The notes under the pieces are model-generated. The model did no database searches. It was not told the DNA's origin and saw only the letters and a program-made list of their open reading frames with translations. Shown piece after piece: positions 1-8,574 of a DNA stretch of 40,401 bases. A program made the translations under genes and the position numbers. Source of the DNA: Spirochaetes bacterium GWF1_51_8 (lineage in GTDB: Bacteria > Spirochaetota > Brevinematia > Brevinematales > GWF1-51-8); contig MIBE01000046.1 of assembly GCA_001829415.1 (NCBI GenBank), positions 1 through 40,401 of the forward strand. The letters run 5' to 3'. Position 1 is the first letter of the stretch. Each line of letters opens with the position of its first letter.

Positions 1-495
1 GAATTCCATGTAGATGTTCGTATCCGATTCGTCCGTCAATCTCACCTTCGTGTCGCTCAGGGAGAACGTGTAGATCATCGGGGTGCTGTCGCCGAGGGCG
101 GTATGGTTTGTGATTCCCATATTCGTGGCTCCGGTCGAGTAGGAAGTGTTGGTTATCGTGCCTCCCGTTGCGGCCATGACGAGTTTTTTCGCGCCGCTGT
201 CAGTGTTCCACGTACCGAACACGTTGCCCGTCATGACATTCGTGGAACCGCCGCCGTAGTTCGTCATGTTAAAGACCTGGGTATAAGAACCCTGTGTGTA
301 AGTAACGACCGATCCCGAAACGTTCTTGCTCACATAGGAACCCGTTCCGCCGGGATTGGAAAAGTTGGTCAACCACCATGTCCCGATAAACCTCTGAATA
401 TCGGGATCCGCGGACGGCACAACTGCGGGCGCGCATCCGGCGGCAATCACGGCGGCAAAAATCCCCGCCATCAATCCTAATAAAACTTTCTTCAT
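1..495 (-). CDS. Lipoprotein of unknown function, 3' part outside window
   Basis: The frame reads from ATG at 495 down to base 1 without a stop, so the first 165 codons are present and the C-terminus is missing. Residues 1-20 form a signal peptide with a lipobox (IAAGC), so the mature protein should be lipid-anchored. The rest (starting PDIQRFIGTWW) is rich in Gly, Thr, Asn and Ser and contains FGTWNTDSG and TKVRLTDESD. This suggests a beta-rich, lipocalin-like fold, but I do not recognise the family. A GGAGG ribosome site lies just before the ATG (504-508 region, minus strand). The gene is divergent from the kinase at 969. Confidence 0.8.
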   Translation of the reverse strand, partial: MKKVLLGLMAGIFAAVIAAGCAPAVVPSADPDIQRFIGTWWLTNFSNPGGTGSYVSKNVSGSVVTYTQGSYTQVFNMTNYGGGSTNVMTGNVFGTWNTDSGAKKLVMAATGGTITNTSYSTGATNMGITNHTALGDSTPMIYTFSLSDTKVRLTDESDTNIYMEF

Positions 496-661
496 AGCAT
501 CCTCCGCTATTTTGATTTGGTTCGACGCGGTTTTCCGCGCGAACGTAAGCATATTAACACGCTCGGTTTATTCTTTCAAACTATTTTACCTATATGCAAT
601 AAAATACTCCATAAGGAGTATGTCTATTTCATTACATATAGGGCTGTATTTTGATTAATAG

Positions 662-856
662 AGCGTATGTGTGTATCCACGTGCTCCGAAAGACAAAGGA
701 CGGCGCAAGTATTGCGGATGCGTCCCGTCGAAGGATATCGGACGATACGACACCTGCCCGCACTACTGCGTGTACAGCTACGCGAACCCGTCGAGGAAAA
801 CAGTCGTGTCAAGGATCGCTTCGCTCGACCCGGATTCGGAATCGATTTCGGGATAA
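662..856 (+). pseudogene. Remnant of a DUF1848 protein (C-terminal fragment)
   Basis: Reading from 662, directly after an in-frame stop at 659-661, gives a peptide containing KYCGCVPSKDIGRYDTCPHY followed by CVYSYANPS, and it ends in LDPDSESISG at a stop at 854-856. DUF1848 proteins typically end in a cysteine cluster of the form CGC..S.DIG.Y.TC.HGC.YCYAN, from memory. Here the GC.YCYAN part has become YCVYSYAN, so two conserved positions are altered. The several hundred upstream residues of the family are absent, and there is no good ribosome site or start. I read it as a decayed leftover rather than a working gene. Confidence 0.6.
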
Positions 857-910
857 TCTGTTAAATTTATCGCATTGATAAAAATATTGTCTCCGCGTTC
901 GAAATAATCC

Positions 911-938
911 TTGTCTTTTTCTATTCGTATGTTAATAT
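911..938 (+). promoter_or_regulatory. Probable promoter of the hybrid histidine kinase
   Basis: TTGTCT at 911-916 and TAATAT at 933-938 are separated by 16 bases, about 30 bases before the GTG start at 969. The element matches only partly, so this is a moderate call. Confidence 0.4.
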
Positions 939-968
939 TATTATGTGGACTTGCGGAGGTAATTAAGG

Positions 969-3524
969 GTGAAAATTTCCAGGTGGATTTTTATCTATCT
1001 GTTTATCCATCTTGCGCTGGTTTCCATCTTCCTCGCCCTCAATAATAAATCTTTCCATGATAATATCGGTTTCTTTATCCAGGAAAGCTCGCAGAAAAAA
1101 GAAGAGCTTTTCCACCTCATCTACTCGTTAAAAACAGAATCGATCTGGAAAATGGCTATCGATTACACCTACTGGGACGACATGGTCAAATTCGTGAAAA
1201 CCGAAAACAAGTCATGGGCGACTGCAAACCTCAGTATGATACCCGAGACTTTTTCTATCGACGCGGTATGGGTATATAATCCGGATGCTAAACCGGTCTA
1301 CTTCGACTCGGTAATCACCAATCCCGATTTTCGGGACGTTCTTCAGTTTATCAGAATCGACCCAAAAAGTATTATCTCTCATTTCGCCACAAACAGAATG
1401 CTCGAACTTTTTATCGAGCAGGGCGGACGATTCTTCCAGATATTCGGGATAACTATCCACCCGACCGCCGACGCCGGCCGTATTACCCCGCCGGCAGGGT
1501 ATTTTTTTACCGCGAAGGAATGGGATCAGGAGTATCTGCAGGAGTATAAAGACGCTCTTCAGTTCGAAATTATCGAGCTACACCCGTACCAAACTCCTCT
1601 CTCGAATAGAGGGTTTTCAGCGGACGATCCCCTTCTCACCGGATATATGCCGCTTCCGGGTAGCGGGAATCCGTTCGAAGTGATGTTCCGTTTCAACGAA
1701 GGTTCTCTCGGCGAATACCGCGACCGTCTGATAGGCCAGGAACTGCTTCTCCAGCTTTTCCTCATCATCTCGTATGTATTCATGTTCTTCTTCCTGCTGA
1801 ACAGGATCGCCGTCCCGAACCGCAGGATTTCGCTCGCGTTAAAGAACAATTCCATCCAGCCTGTGAAGGATCTGCTGAAATCGGACTCCGAGTTCGGGGA
1901 CATCAGCCGTATGATCGAAAAATTCCTGATCACTACCGACGAGCTCGAGTTGACGAACACCCAGCTTAGGCTGATCGAGGCACACCAGCGCACCATGCTC
2001 GACAATATCCCGTTCGTAGTCTGGCTGAAGGACCGGGAAAACCGGTTCATGGATGTCAATAAAGAGTTCGAGGTTTTCTATAAGCTGAAACGGAATCAGA
2101 TTCTGGGGAAAACGAACGAGGAAATCTTTCCGAAGGATGTAGGTTTACTGTATTCAAAAATCAACAATGAAATGACAAAAAAACAGAAAAAGCTGTCCGG
2201 AAGAACCTCAATCAATTTCGATGGGCGGATCATCTATATCGAATACTTCCTTTCGCCCGTTTTCGACCAAAAGGACGATTACATCGGGCTTGCCGGTATG
2301 TTCCGCGATATAACCGATCAGACTCTCAACGAAGAAGAGCGAAGTAAGCTCCAGAACCAGATCAACCAGATCAATAAGATCGACACGATCGGGAAAATGG
2401 CCGGAGGGGTCGCGCACGAATTCAGGAACTACCTGACCATCATCAAGGGGTATGCCGAACTCCTGCTCATGCGTACGGATGCCGACCCCGGCGATAGCCA
2501 ATCCCTCGAACAGATCGTCAAAGCGGCGGATAACGCCACGGTTATCACTTCCCAACTGCTGGCATTCAGCCGAAAGCAGATTATCAGGCCGCAGACGATG
2601 AACCTGAACGTAAAACTTTTCGAGCTCCAGGCGGTGATCCAGCGCCTGCTCGGCGAGAATTACCAGATCAAACTCCTTCTCGATCAGGATATCAAGGTGA
2701 TCTCCGCCGACCCCATGCAGATCGAACAAATCATCTTCAATCTCACGTTAAACTCGCGCGACGCCATGCCGCACGGCGGTGTCATCACATGGAAAACCCG
2801 CAACGCCGAGATCGGCGAAGAGTACTGCAAAACCTATACCTACGCCGTCCCGGGGAAATACACCGCCTTCTCGATCATCGATTACGGGACGGGAATGTCC
2901 GAAGAGGTACTGAAAAAAATCTTCGATCCGTTCTTTACCACAAAGGAATCGGGTAAAGGGACTGGCCTCGGGCTTTCGGTGGTGTACGGGATTGTGAAAC
3001 AGCATAACGGCTGGATCAATGTCGAAAGCGCCCCCGGCGAAGGAACCTCGTTCGAGCTCTTTTTCCCCGTGACTCACGGCGTACAGAACTCGGCGATGGC
3101 AAACGAAGAACGGGTCGCGCAGGTGTTCCGCGGTAACGGCGAAATGATCCTTTATCTCGAGGACGAGAACGGTGTCCGTAACCTTGTCGCCGACACATTG
3201 AATTCATGGAACTACCATATTATCGCATGCCCGGATATTATGACGGCGCGTGAAAAGTACGAGGAGAACCGGAAAAATATCCGCCTTTTTATCTCGGATA
3301 TCCTTCTCCCCGACGGGAACGGGATAGAGTTCGCGCAGGAGATCCAGTCCGATAATCCCGGCCTGCCGGTCATCCTGACAAGCGGGTACGCGGACGCCGC
3401 TATCCGCGCCGACCAGATCGAATCGATGAACCTCGATTTTATCCAGAAGCCGTTTACGCTCGTAGAGCTGATAAAACGAATCCGAGGTCATCTCGATCTC
3501 AGTGAAACTTCTTCCGGCGAATAG
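969..3524 (+). CDS. Hybrid sensor histidine kinase, CHASE4-PAS-HisKA-HATPase-REC
   Basis: This is a membrane-bound sensor kinase (851 aa) with a fused receiver. A GTG start at 969 follows GGAGG at 955-959. Residues 7-25 form the first membrane segment. The extracytoplasmic region contains DYTYWDDMVKFV, typical of CHASE4 sensors. A second membrane segment lies at about 258-280. A PAS domain (about 340-455) precedes the HisKA box GGVAHEFRNYL with phospho-acceptor His483. The ATPase shows LNSRDAMPHGG, DYGTGMSEE and GTGLGLSVVYGIVKQ. The receiver has acidic LEDE, phospho-acceptor Asp777 in LFISDILLPDGNG, and the conserved QKPF lysine. All catalytic residues are present. No DNA-binding response regulator lies nearby, so phosphate probably passes to an unlinked partner. 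Ligand unknown. Confidence 0.93.
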   Translation: MKISRWIFIYLFIHLALVSIFLALNNKSFHDNIGFFIQESSQKKEELFHLIYSLKTESIWKMAIDYTYWDDMVKFVKTENKSWATANLSMIPETFSIDAVWVYNPDAKPVYFDSVITNPDFRDVLQFIRIDPKSIISHFATNRMLELFIEQGGRFFQIFGITIHPTADAGRITPPAGYFFTAKEWDQEYLQEYKDALQFEIIELHPYQTPLSNRGFSADDPLLTGYMPLPGSGNPFEVMFRFNEGSLGEYRDRLIGQELLLQLFLIISYVFMFFFLLNRIAVPNRRISLALKNNSIQPVKDLLKSDSEFGDISRMIEKFLITTDELELTNTQLRLIEAHQRTMLDNIPFVVWLKDRENRFMDVNKEFEVFYKLKRNQILGKTNEEIFPKDVGLLYSKINNEMTKKQKKLSGRTSINFDGRIIYIEYFLSPVFDQKDDYIGLAGMFRDITDQTLNEEERSKLQNQINQINKIDTIGKMAGGVAHEFRNYLTIIKGYAELLLMRTDADPGDSQSLEQIVKAADNATVITSQLLAFSRKQIIRPQTMNLNVKLFELQAVIQRLLGENYQIKLLLDQDIKVISADPMQIEQIIFNLTLNSRDAMPHGGVITWKTRNAEIGEEYCKTYTYAVPGKYTAFSIIDYGTGMSEEVLKKIFDPFFTTKESGKGTGLGLSVVYGIVKQHNGWINVESAPGEGTSFELFFPVTHGVQNSAMANEERVAQVFRGNGEMILYLEDENGVRNLVADTLNSWNYHIIACPDIMTAREKYEENRKNIRLFISDILLPDGNGIEFAQEIQSDNPGLPVILTSGYADAAIRADQIESMNLDFIQKPFTLVELIKRIRGHLDLSETSSGE

Positions 3525-3752
3525 GATTTACCCCCCGGCGCGGAATAATATTTTCGCTGAAACTCCTTGTCTAAAAACCGGGTTCTTTCTATAATAAGGG
3601 TAGTTCAAAAACCTTGATATTTCGAATATTTCAAGACATAATCGATAATAAATAGCTCAATGGTCACTTCATTATGTTGATTATTTGAAGTAACAAATTA
3701 CTATCGGGTTTTCTAAAAACTTTTAAGATTTTAGAAAACCTTTGAACACATT

Positions 3753-4351
3753 CTTACTTTCTTTCTGAGCGGGCACCGCGCCTTCCGCCTGCCTTACATC
3801 TCAGAAGGAAGGCATGTCTGCTTTTGCGAAACAGAATGCAGGTGAACAGGACGATGGCGTCGGCGGACAGGGAAAGAAAGTAACAAAGAACCCCGCAAGG
3901 AACGCGGGACAAGCTACCCGCCGCGCTGATAAAGCTCAGGGGAAGAGCCGGAAAATCCGGAAAAGGCATAACTCCTTCCTTCGGTCGTCCGACCCGCCAT
4001 CCATGGCTCCTGTCGGACCTTCTCCCTTCCGTGGGAGTCGTCGGACAAATGCCTTTTCTTCGGATTTTCCGGGAGTTTTAAGCGCTTTAAAGTGCGCGGG
4101 TGAAACAGCCAACTTCAATCTACCATGTAGTTATATCTTCGGCTGTTCGAACCCCGCCGCTATGCCGTGACTTCTACCAAGCGGAACGGCCAGAAACGCC
4201 GATGTCCGAAGCGCGACTTTCAATCGCTTTTTTTGGCAGTTGAACGCGAGTTTCGGCGTTTCCCGTTTCGCGCCCCTTCTCTTTGGAACGGCATCGGGCG
4301 GGGAACCTCTTTCTTTGGTTCTTTCTTTCTGGGTTTGAAGAAAGAAAGAAC
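3753..4351 (+). repeat. Large structured non-coding repeat, copy A
   Basis: The gene-free stretch 3525-4415 is mostly one dispersed repeat, also present inverted at 6639-7090 and again at 24057-24576. The left end has the arm CTTACTTTCTTTCTG (3753-3767). Its partner arm GGAAAGAAAGTAA sits at 3871-3883 because about 100 bases are inserted in the loop. A long internal stem pairs CCGGAAAATCCGG plus AAAAGGCAT (3948-3969) with 4049-4072. A palindromic block around GCGCTTTAAAGTGCGC follows, and another stem pairs GCGGAACGG..GAAACGCCG with its complement before 4280. The right-end hairpin is GTTCTTTCTTTCTG/AAGAAAGAAAGAAC (4318-4351). Reading frames inside are not shared between copies, so I do not call a protein. 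An outer hairpin with TTCTAAAA arms flanks it at 3711-3740. Confidence 0.8.
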
Positions 4352-4415
4352 AGAGTGTTTTGCACCTTGGAGAGTATTAGAACTCCCCTATACTATAACA
4401 GAAAAGAGGGTATCT

Positions 4416-6149
4416 ATGAGAGTCTTGCGTTTCGCTCTCGCGCAGATCAACACGACAGTCGGCGATATCGACGGCAACCTGAAGAAGATGAAGGACGCCG
4501 TAGTCAGGGCGTCCGATGAGAATGCCGACGTCCTCATTTTTCCCGAATTGACTATCCCCGGCTATCCGCCGGAAGACCTGGTTTATAAAGCCCAGTTTAT
4601 CGATTCGAATATCAACGCGCTGAAAGAGCTCGCGGATTTCACATCGTCATACGATATGCTGATCTTCGCCGGGTTTATCGACCGTGAGGACGATATCTAC
4701 AATGCCGCGGCGGTGCTCCACAGGGGAAACCTTGTCGATATCTACCGCAAGATTTACCTTCCGAACTACGGCGTGTTCGACGAGAAGCGCTATTTCGCGT
4801 CGGGCTCCACCATCCCGATCTATATCTACAAGAACGTCAGGATCGGATACAATATCTGCGAAGACCTCTGGTATCCCGACGGCCCGGGGCATTACCAGGC
4901 CTCTGTGGGCGACGCCGAGGTCATCCTGAACGCGAGCGCATCGCCGTACCAGACCGGGAAGCAGGAATTCCGCGAGAAGATGTATTCCGCTCGCGCGGGA
5001 GACGAGATCGCCGTCCTGATGAACTGCAACCTGATCGGCGGGCAGGACGAGTTGGTGTTCGACGGGACATCCACCGCGTATGACGAAACCGGCAGTCTGA
5101 TCGCGCGGCTGGAACCGTTCTCCGATGACTTCCAGTGCTTCGATATCAATGTCGAGACGGTTTTCCTCAAGCGGCTGAAAGACATCCGACGCCGTGAGCG
5201 CAAGACACTCCAGACCAGCCCGTTCCCTATCAAGGAATTCCAGATCGGCGGAAAACAGCTTCCGTCCGCCGCGATAGAGAAGCCGCCGTTCGTGAACGAG
5301 CTCGCCGACGAGACAAGCTCGATCTACCGGGCACTCGTGCTCGGGACACGCGACTATATGAACAAGAACGGGTTCAAGGACGCGCTGATCGCGGTATCGG
5401 GCGGGATCGATTCCGCACTCGTAGCCGCAATCGCCGCCGAGGCTATCGGCCCGGAGCGTGTGCACGGTATCTACCTGCCGTCGCGCTTTTCAGCGTCTAT
5501 CAGCGGCGAGGACGCGCACCTGCTCGCGAAGAACCTCGGGATCGATATGCACGAACTCGCCATCCAGCCCCTTTTCGAGGACTACCTGAAAACCCTCGAG
5601 GCGCCGTTCCAGGGGAAACCGTTCGATACCACAGAAGAAAACCTCCAGTCGCGTATCAGGGGCAATATCATCATGGCGCTTTCCAATAAATTCAACTGGC
5701 TTGTCCTGACGACGGGCAATAAAAGCGAGATGAGCACGGGCTATGCCACCCTCTATGGCGACATGGCGGGCGGCTTCGCGGTTATCAAGGATGTACTGAA
5801 AACGGTGGTGTACAGGCTCGCCGACTATATCAACTGCGAGAACGAGGTCATCCCGAGGCGGATTATCGACCGTCCGCCCTCGGCGGAACTCCGGCCCGAC
5901 CAGAAGGACACTGACTCCCTGCCGGAGTACGACATCCTCGACCGGATCATCTGCGCGTATGTGGAAGAGGACTGGTCGCTCGAAGCGATCGTGAAGGATA
6001 TCGGCGACGAGGGTTTGGTGAAGCGGGTGATGAAGCTCATCGACCGTTCGGAGTACAAACGGCGTCAGGCGCCTCCCGGAATTAAGATCACCCCGAGAGC
6101 GTTCGGGCGCGACAGGCGTATGCCGATCACGAACCGTTACCAAGCGTAG
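4416..6149 (+). CDS. nadE: Glutamine-dependent NAD+ synthetase
   Basis: It catalyses the last step of NAD biosynthesis: deamido-NAD plus ATP and glutamine-derived ammonia give NAD. At 577 aa it has the two-domain glutaminase type. The N-terminal nitrilase-like domain (about 1-270) has the triad Glu44 (FPELTIPG), Lys112 (YRKIYLPNYG) and Cys148 (YNICEDLWYPDG). The C-terminal synthetase has the ATP-binding SGGIDS loop at 328-333, and TTGNKSEMSTGYATLYGD. An open frame continues upstream to 4167, but that part lies inside repeat copy A and does not resemble the family. ATG 4416, preceded by AGAGGG, gives the canonical N-terminus MRVLRFALAQINTTVGDIDGN (start shown). The next gene starts 12 bases after the stop. 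Confidence 0.96.
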   Translation: MRVLRFALAQINTTVGDIDGNLKKMKDAVVRASDENADVLIFPELTIPGYPPEDLVYKAQFIDSNINALKELADFTSSYDMLIFAGFIDREDDIYNAAAVLHRGNLVDIYRKIYLPNYGVFDEKRYFASGSTIPIYIYKNVRIGYNICEDLWYPDGPGHYQASVGDAEVILNASASPYQTGKQEFREKMYSARAGDEIAVLMNCNLIGGQDELVFDGTSTAYDETGSLIARLEPFSDDFQCFDINVETVFLKRLKDIRRRERKTLQTSPFPIKEFQIGGKQLPSAAIEKPPFVNELADETSSIYRALVLGTRDYMNKNGFKDALIAVSGGIDSALVAAIAAEAIGPERVHGIYLPSRFSASISGEDAHLLAKNLGIDMHELAIQPLFEDYLKTLEAPFQGKPFDTTEENLQSRIRGNIIMALSNKFNWLVLTTGNKSEMSTGYATLYGDMAGGFAVIKDVLKTVVYRLADYINCENEVIPRRIIDRPPSAELRPDQKDTDSLPEYDILDRIICAYVEEDWSLEAIVKDIGDEGLVKRVMKLIDRSEYKRRQAPPGIKITPRAFGRDRRMPITNRYQA

Positions 6150-6161
6150 AAGGAATGCACG

Positions 6162-6476
6162 ATGAGTAAGAACCCGCAGGTATTCAGCGAACTCGAAATG
6201 AAGATAGGGGGCGCGATCCGCGAACGTTACACCGATACGCTGGAAGCGGAACTATCCCCGGAGCAGAAAAAGGTGCTCGACGAGTGGATGGATGTCGAAA
6301 TCCGTCACCTTCTGGCGTCATCGGTATCGATCTCGAAGCTCGAAATCCGGACGGCATCGGTCGTCCTCATGTTCGGCAAGAAGTTCGAGAAGGTCAAGGA
6401 GATACTCAGGATCATGCACGACCACGAGCTGACTGAAAATTCCGAATTGTTCGGCCGTCTGCTCGGTTTATTGTGA
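6162..6476 (+). CDS. Small hypothetical protein downstream of nadE
   Basis: This 104-residue, charged, mostly helical protein has no signal peptide or membrane segment and no cysteines. I do not recognise its family. The ATG at 6162 follows AGAAGGAA by a few bases and lies 12 bases beyond the nadE stop, so the two are very probably co-transcribed. The base composition matches nadE. The C-terminal half (KFEKVKEILRIMHDHELTEN) looks like a helical bundle. Any role in NAD metabolism would be inference from position only. Confidence 0.7.
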   Translation: MSKNPQVFSELEMKIGGAIRERYTDTLEAELSPEQKKVLDEWMDVEIRHLLASSVSISKLEIRTASVVLMFGKKFEKVKEILRIMHDHELTENSELFGRLLGLL

Positions 6477-6638
6477 GTTTTCCCCGGCAATTAAGTAATT
6501 AGTGTATGGGCGATTCCGATGAGCGAGGCTTTTGCGCGTAAAATAAAGTTTTTTGTAGAAAAATAGCGCCCAATGGTCAATTCTTTTGTTAAGGATTTAA
6601 GGGAGTTCTAAAAACTCTCCTGTGATGCAAAACCCTCA

Positions 6639-7090
6639 ATGCTTTCTTTCTGCAAACCCAGAAAGAAAGCATAAAAGAAAGAGGTTCCCCGCCAGATGCC
6701 GTTCCAAAGAAGAGAGGCGCGGAACGGGAAACGCCGAAACTCGCGGTCAATTACCTTAAAAAGCGATAAAGAGTCGCGCTTTGGACATCGGCGTTTCTGG
6801 CCGTTCCGCTTAGAAGAAGTCGCGGCATAGCGGCGGGGTCCGTACAGCCGAAGACATAACTACATCGCGGAATTGAAGTTGGCTGTTTTACCCGCGCACT
6901 CTAAAGCGCTTCTAACCACCGGAAAATCCGACCAAGGGCGCATGTCCGACGCTGTTCCTTTGTCGCTTCAAGTGGTCATCTCATGCGAGTTGCGCCCGTT
7001 TTGGATTTTCCGGCTCTTCCCCAGAGCTTTATCAGCGCGGCGGCTCTTTCTTTGCTTACTTTCTTTCTGACCGTGCAGAAAGAAAGTAAG
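6639..7090 (-). repeat. Large structured non-coding repeat, copy B (inverted)
   Basis: The interval 6477-7243 holds no gene. Its core is the same element as at 3753-4351, in opposite orientation. The end hairpins are perfect: ATGCTTTCTTTCTG (6639-6652) with CAGAAAGAAAGCAT (6659-6672), and CTTACTTTCTTTCTG (7055-7069) with CAGAAAGAAAGTAAG (7076-7090). The internal stem pairs CCGGAAAATCCGACC (from 6919) with the stretch ending at 7013. Relative to copies A and C, the first hairpin changes its outer three pairs on both arms together, so the stem is kept. The copy lacks the loop insertion of copy A and is the most compact of the three. Outer TTCTAAAAAC motifs lie at 6606 and 7106. Confidence 0.8.
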
Positions 7091-7185
7091 AGTGAATTCA
7101 TGGATTTTCTAAAAACCTTCAGGTTTTTAAAAGTGGGCGGTGCCCTTAAGCTATGACTATATTTTTAAAATATCGAGCCAAATGC

Positions 7186-7214
7186 TTGAAAATACTTATA
7201 AAAAATGCTACATT
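7186..7214 (+). promoter_or_regulatory. Promoter of the lipoprotein operon at 7244
   Basis: TTGAAA (7186-7191) and TACATT (7209-7214) are exactly 17 bases apart, about 30 bases before the ATG. The element lies just outside repeat copy B. Confidence 0.6.
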
Positions 7215-7243
7215 AAGAGAGAATAAAATATGGAGGATTATCC

Positions 7244-8539
7244 ATGAAAGAACTTAAGAAGAAAGGAACCATAATGGGTGTGTTCTTTTTATTCGCCGTG
7301 ATGGTGTTGTCATGCGGGTCGTCGGGCGCCGCGGTCCAGCCTCAGAATTACGGCGGAGGCAATTCCGGCAGTCAGCAGGTGATCGACGACGAACTGGTCT
7401 TCCAGTCCACCGGCGTAGCTCCCGAATGGAACGACGCTAAAAATATGGCTTATACGGAAATCGTGAAGAAGGCCGTGGCTTACCTCGGCTATGATGTCAA
7501 CAACGCCGATATCAAGGGCAACTTCCTCACATGGCAGAAGGCCTCTAAGTATATCAACGGCAAGTGGAAGAAATGGGTTTCTTCTTCGCGTAACGAAGCC
7601 GGCGAAATGGTTCTTCAGTTCGAAGCGCCTATTTTCGTCAAGAAGCTGAATGACGATATCAAATCGATGGGAATCGGTAAACCCGCTGTCACTCCCCAGA
7701 AAGACCCGGAGATCGCTCCTGTCAATCCCCAGAAAGACCCCGATGTTAAAGATAACGGCAATGTCACGGCTCAGGATTTCAACGACGTCGATATTTCGTC
7801 GTTGACCTTCCTCGTCACCTACAACGAAAAGCAGTTCGAAGGTTTGGATCCCGATTTCGAATCCTACGCGCAGTGGGGCGTCACGATGATCAACAAGGAA
7901 CTCGCGGCGGCTAATATCCAGGTTTTCGATGTCGAAACAATGGAACAGCTCAAGGAAGAAAAGAACCTTCTGCAGGAAGCCAATTCCGGCAGTTTGGATA
8001 TCGGCATGCTTCTCGCTAACGAAGTATTCGCGGAACTTTACGCCCAGATCACTCCCGATGTGAACTATCAGGGTAAAAAGGCTCATGTCATGCTGACCGT
8101 AAAGGTATTCGCCCGCACCACGGGTAAACTCGTCGCCACGATCGAAAAGGGCGGCTTGGAATACGAACTCAACAACAAGACCGTATCGATCAAGGCCAGT
8201 ATGAAGGACGCCGTGGCGAAAGTGATGAAGGAACTTGTTCCCGCGCTCAAGAAGTATATCGGCGGCGGACGCTTCTACTATGTCAGCATCCAGGGCCTCG
8301 CTTCATCGAAGGAAGCGATCTCTTTCTCGTCGGCGGTGAAGAAAGTCAGCGGGGTTATCAATGTCACGATGAAGTCCGGGTCGAAGTCTGCCGGAACGTT
8401 CGATTTCTATGTCCAGTTTAAGGGCAACCCTACCGACCTTCTCGAAGCGTTGTTCACCGACCTCGGCAGTCAGCCCGGGTTCGAAGATTTCGACCTTCTC
8501 GAGATGCGCGGTAACGAATTGATGTTTACATTACAATAA
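7244..8539 (+). CDS. Lipoprotein, LPP20-like N-terminal part
   Basis: This 431-residue secreted lipoprotein has the lipobox MVLSCG (Cys at about residue 25), after which a low-complexity linker begins. Residues about 45-145 (VFQSTGVAPEWNDAKN...) carry the 'APxW' signature seen in the smaller paralogues of this window and in LPP20-type domains. A Pro/Lys/Asp-rich linker with the duplicated piece NPQKDPD follows. A second domain (about 185-320; LTFLVTYNEKQFEGLDPDFE) and a C-terminal domain (about 335-431) resemble the layout of outer-membrane assembly or FlgT-like proteins, but this is only inference. GGAGG at 7231-7235 sets the start. The lipoprotein at 8575 follows after 35 bases. Confidence 0.8.
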   Translation: MKELKKKGTIMGVFFLFAVMVLSCGSSGAAVQPQNYGGGNSGSQQVIDDELVFQSTGVAPEWNDAKNMAYTEIVKKAVAYLGYDVNNADIKGNFLTWQKASKYINGKWKKWVSSSRNEAGEMVLQFEAPIFVKKLNDDIKSMGIGKPAVTPQKDPEIAPVNPQKDPDVKDNGNVTAQDFNDVDISSLTFLVTYNEKQFEGLDPDFESYAQWGVTMINKELAAANIQVFDVETMEQLKEEKNLLQEANSGSLDIGMLLANEVFAELYAQITPDVNYQGKKAHVMLTVKVFARTTGKLVATIEKGGLEYELNNKTVSIKASMKDAVAKVMKELVPALKKYIGGGRFYYVSIQGLASSKEAISFSSAVKKVSGVINVTMKSGSKSAGTFDFYVQFKGNPTDLLEALFTDLGSQPGFEDFDLLEMRGNELMFTLQ

Positions 8540-8574
8540 TAAGGATAAAAAAACTAATTTAAGGAGGGTCTTCA

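Noticed and set aside
3814..4170. Open frame of 118 codons inside the large repeat
   Set aside because: It is not preserved in the other two copies, has no ribosome site, and its sequence is explained by the hairpin arms of the element.
4167..4415. N-terminal extension of NAD synthetase
   Set aside because: The stretch lies within the repeat, does not resemble the family, and a normal start with a ribosome site exists at 4416.
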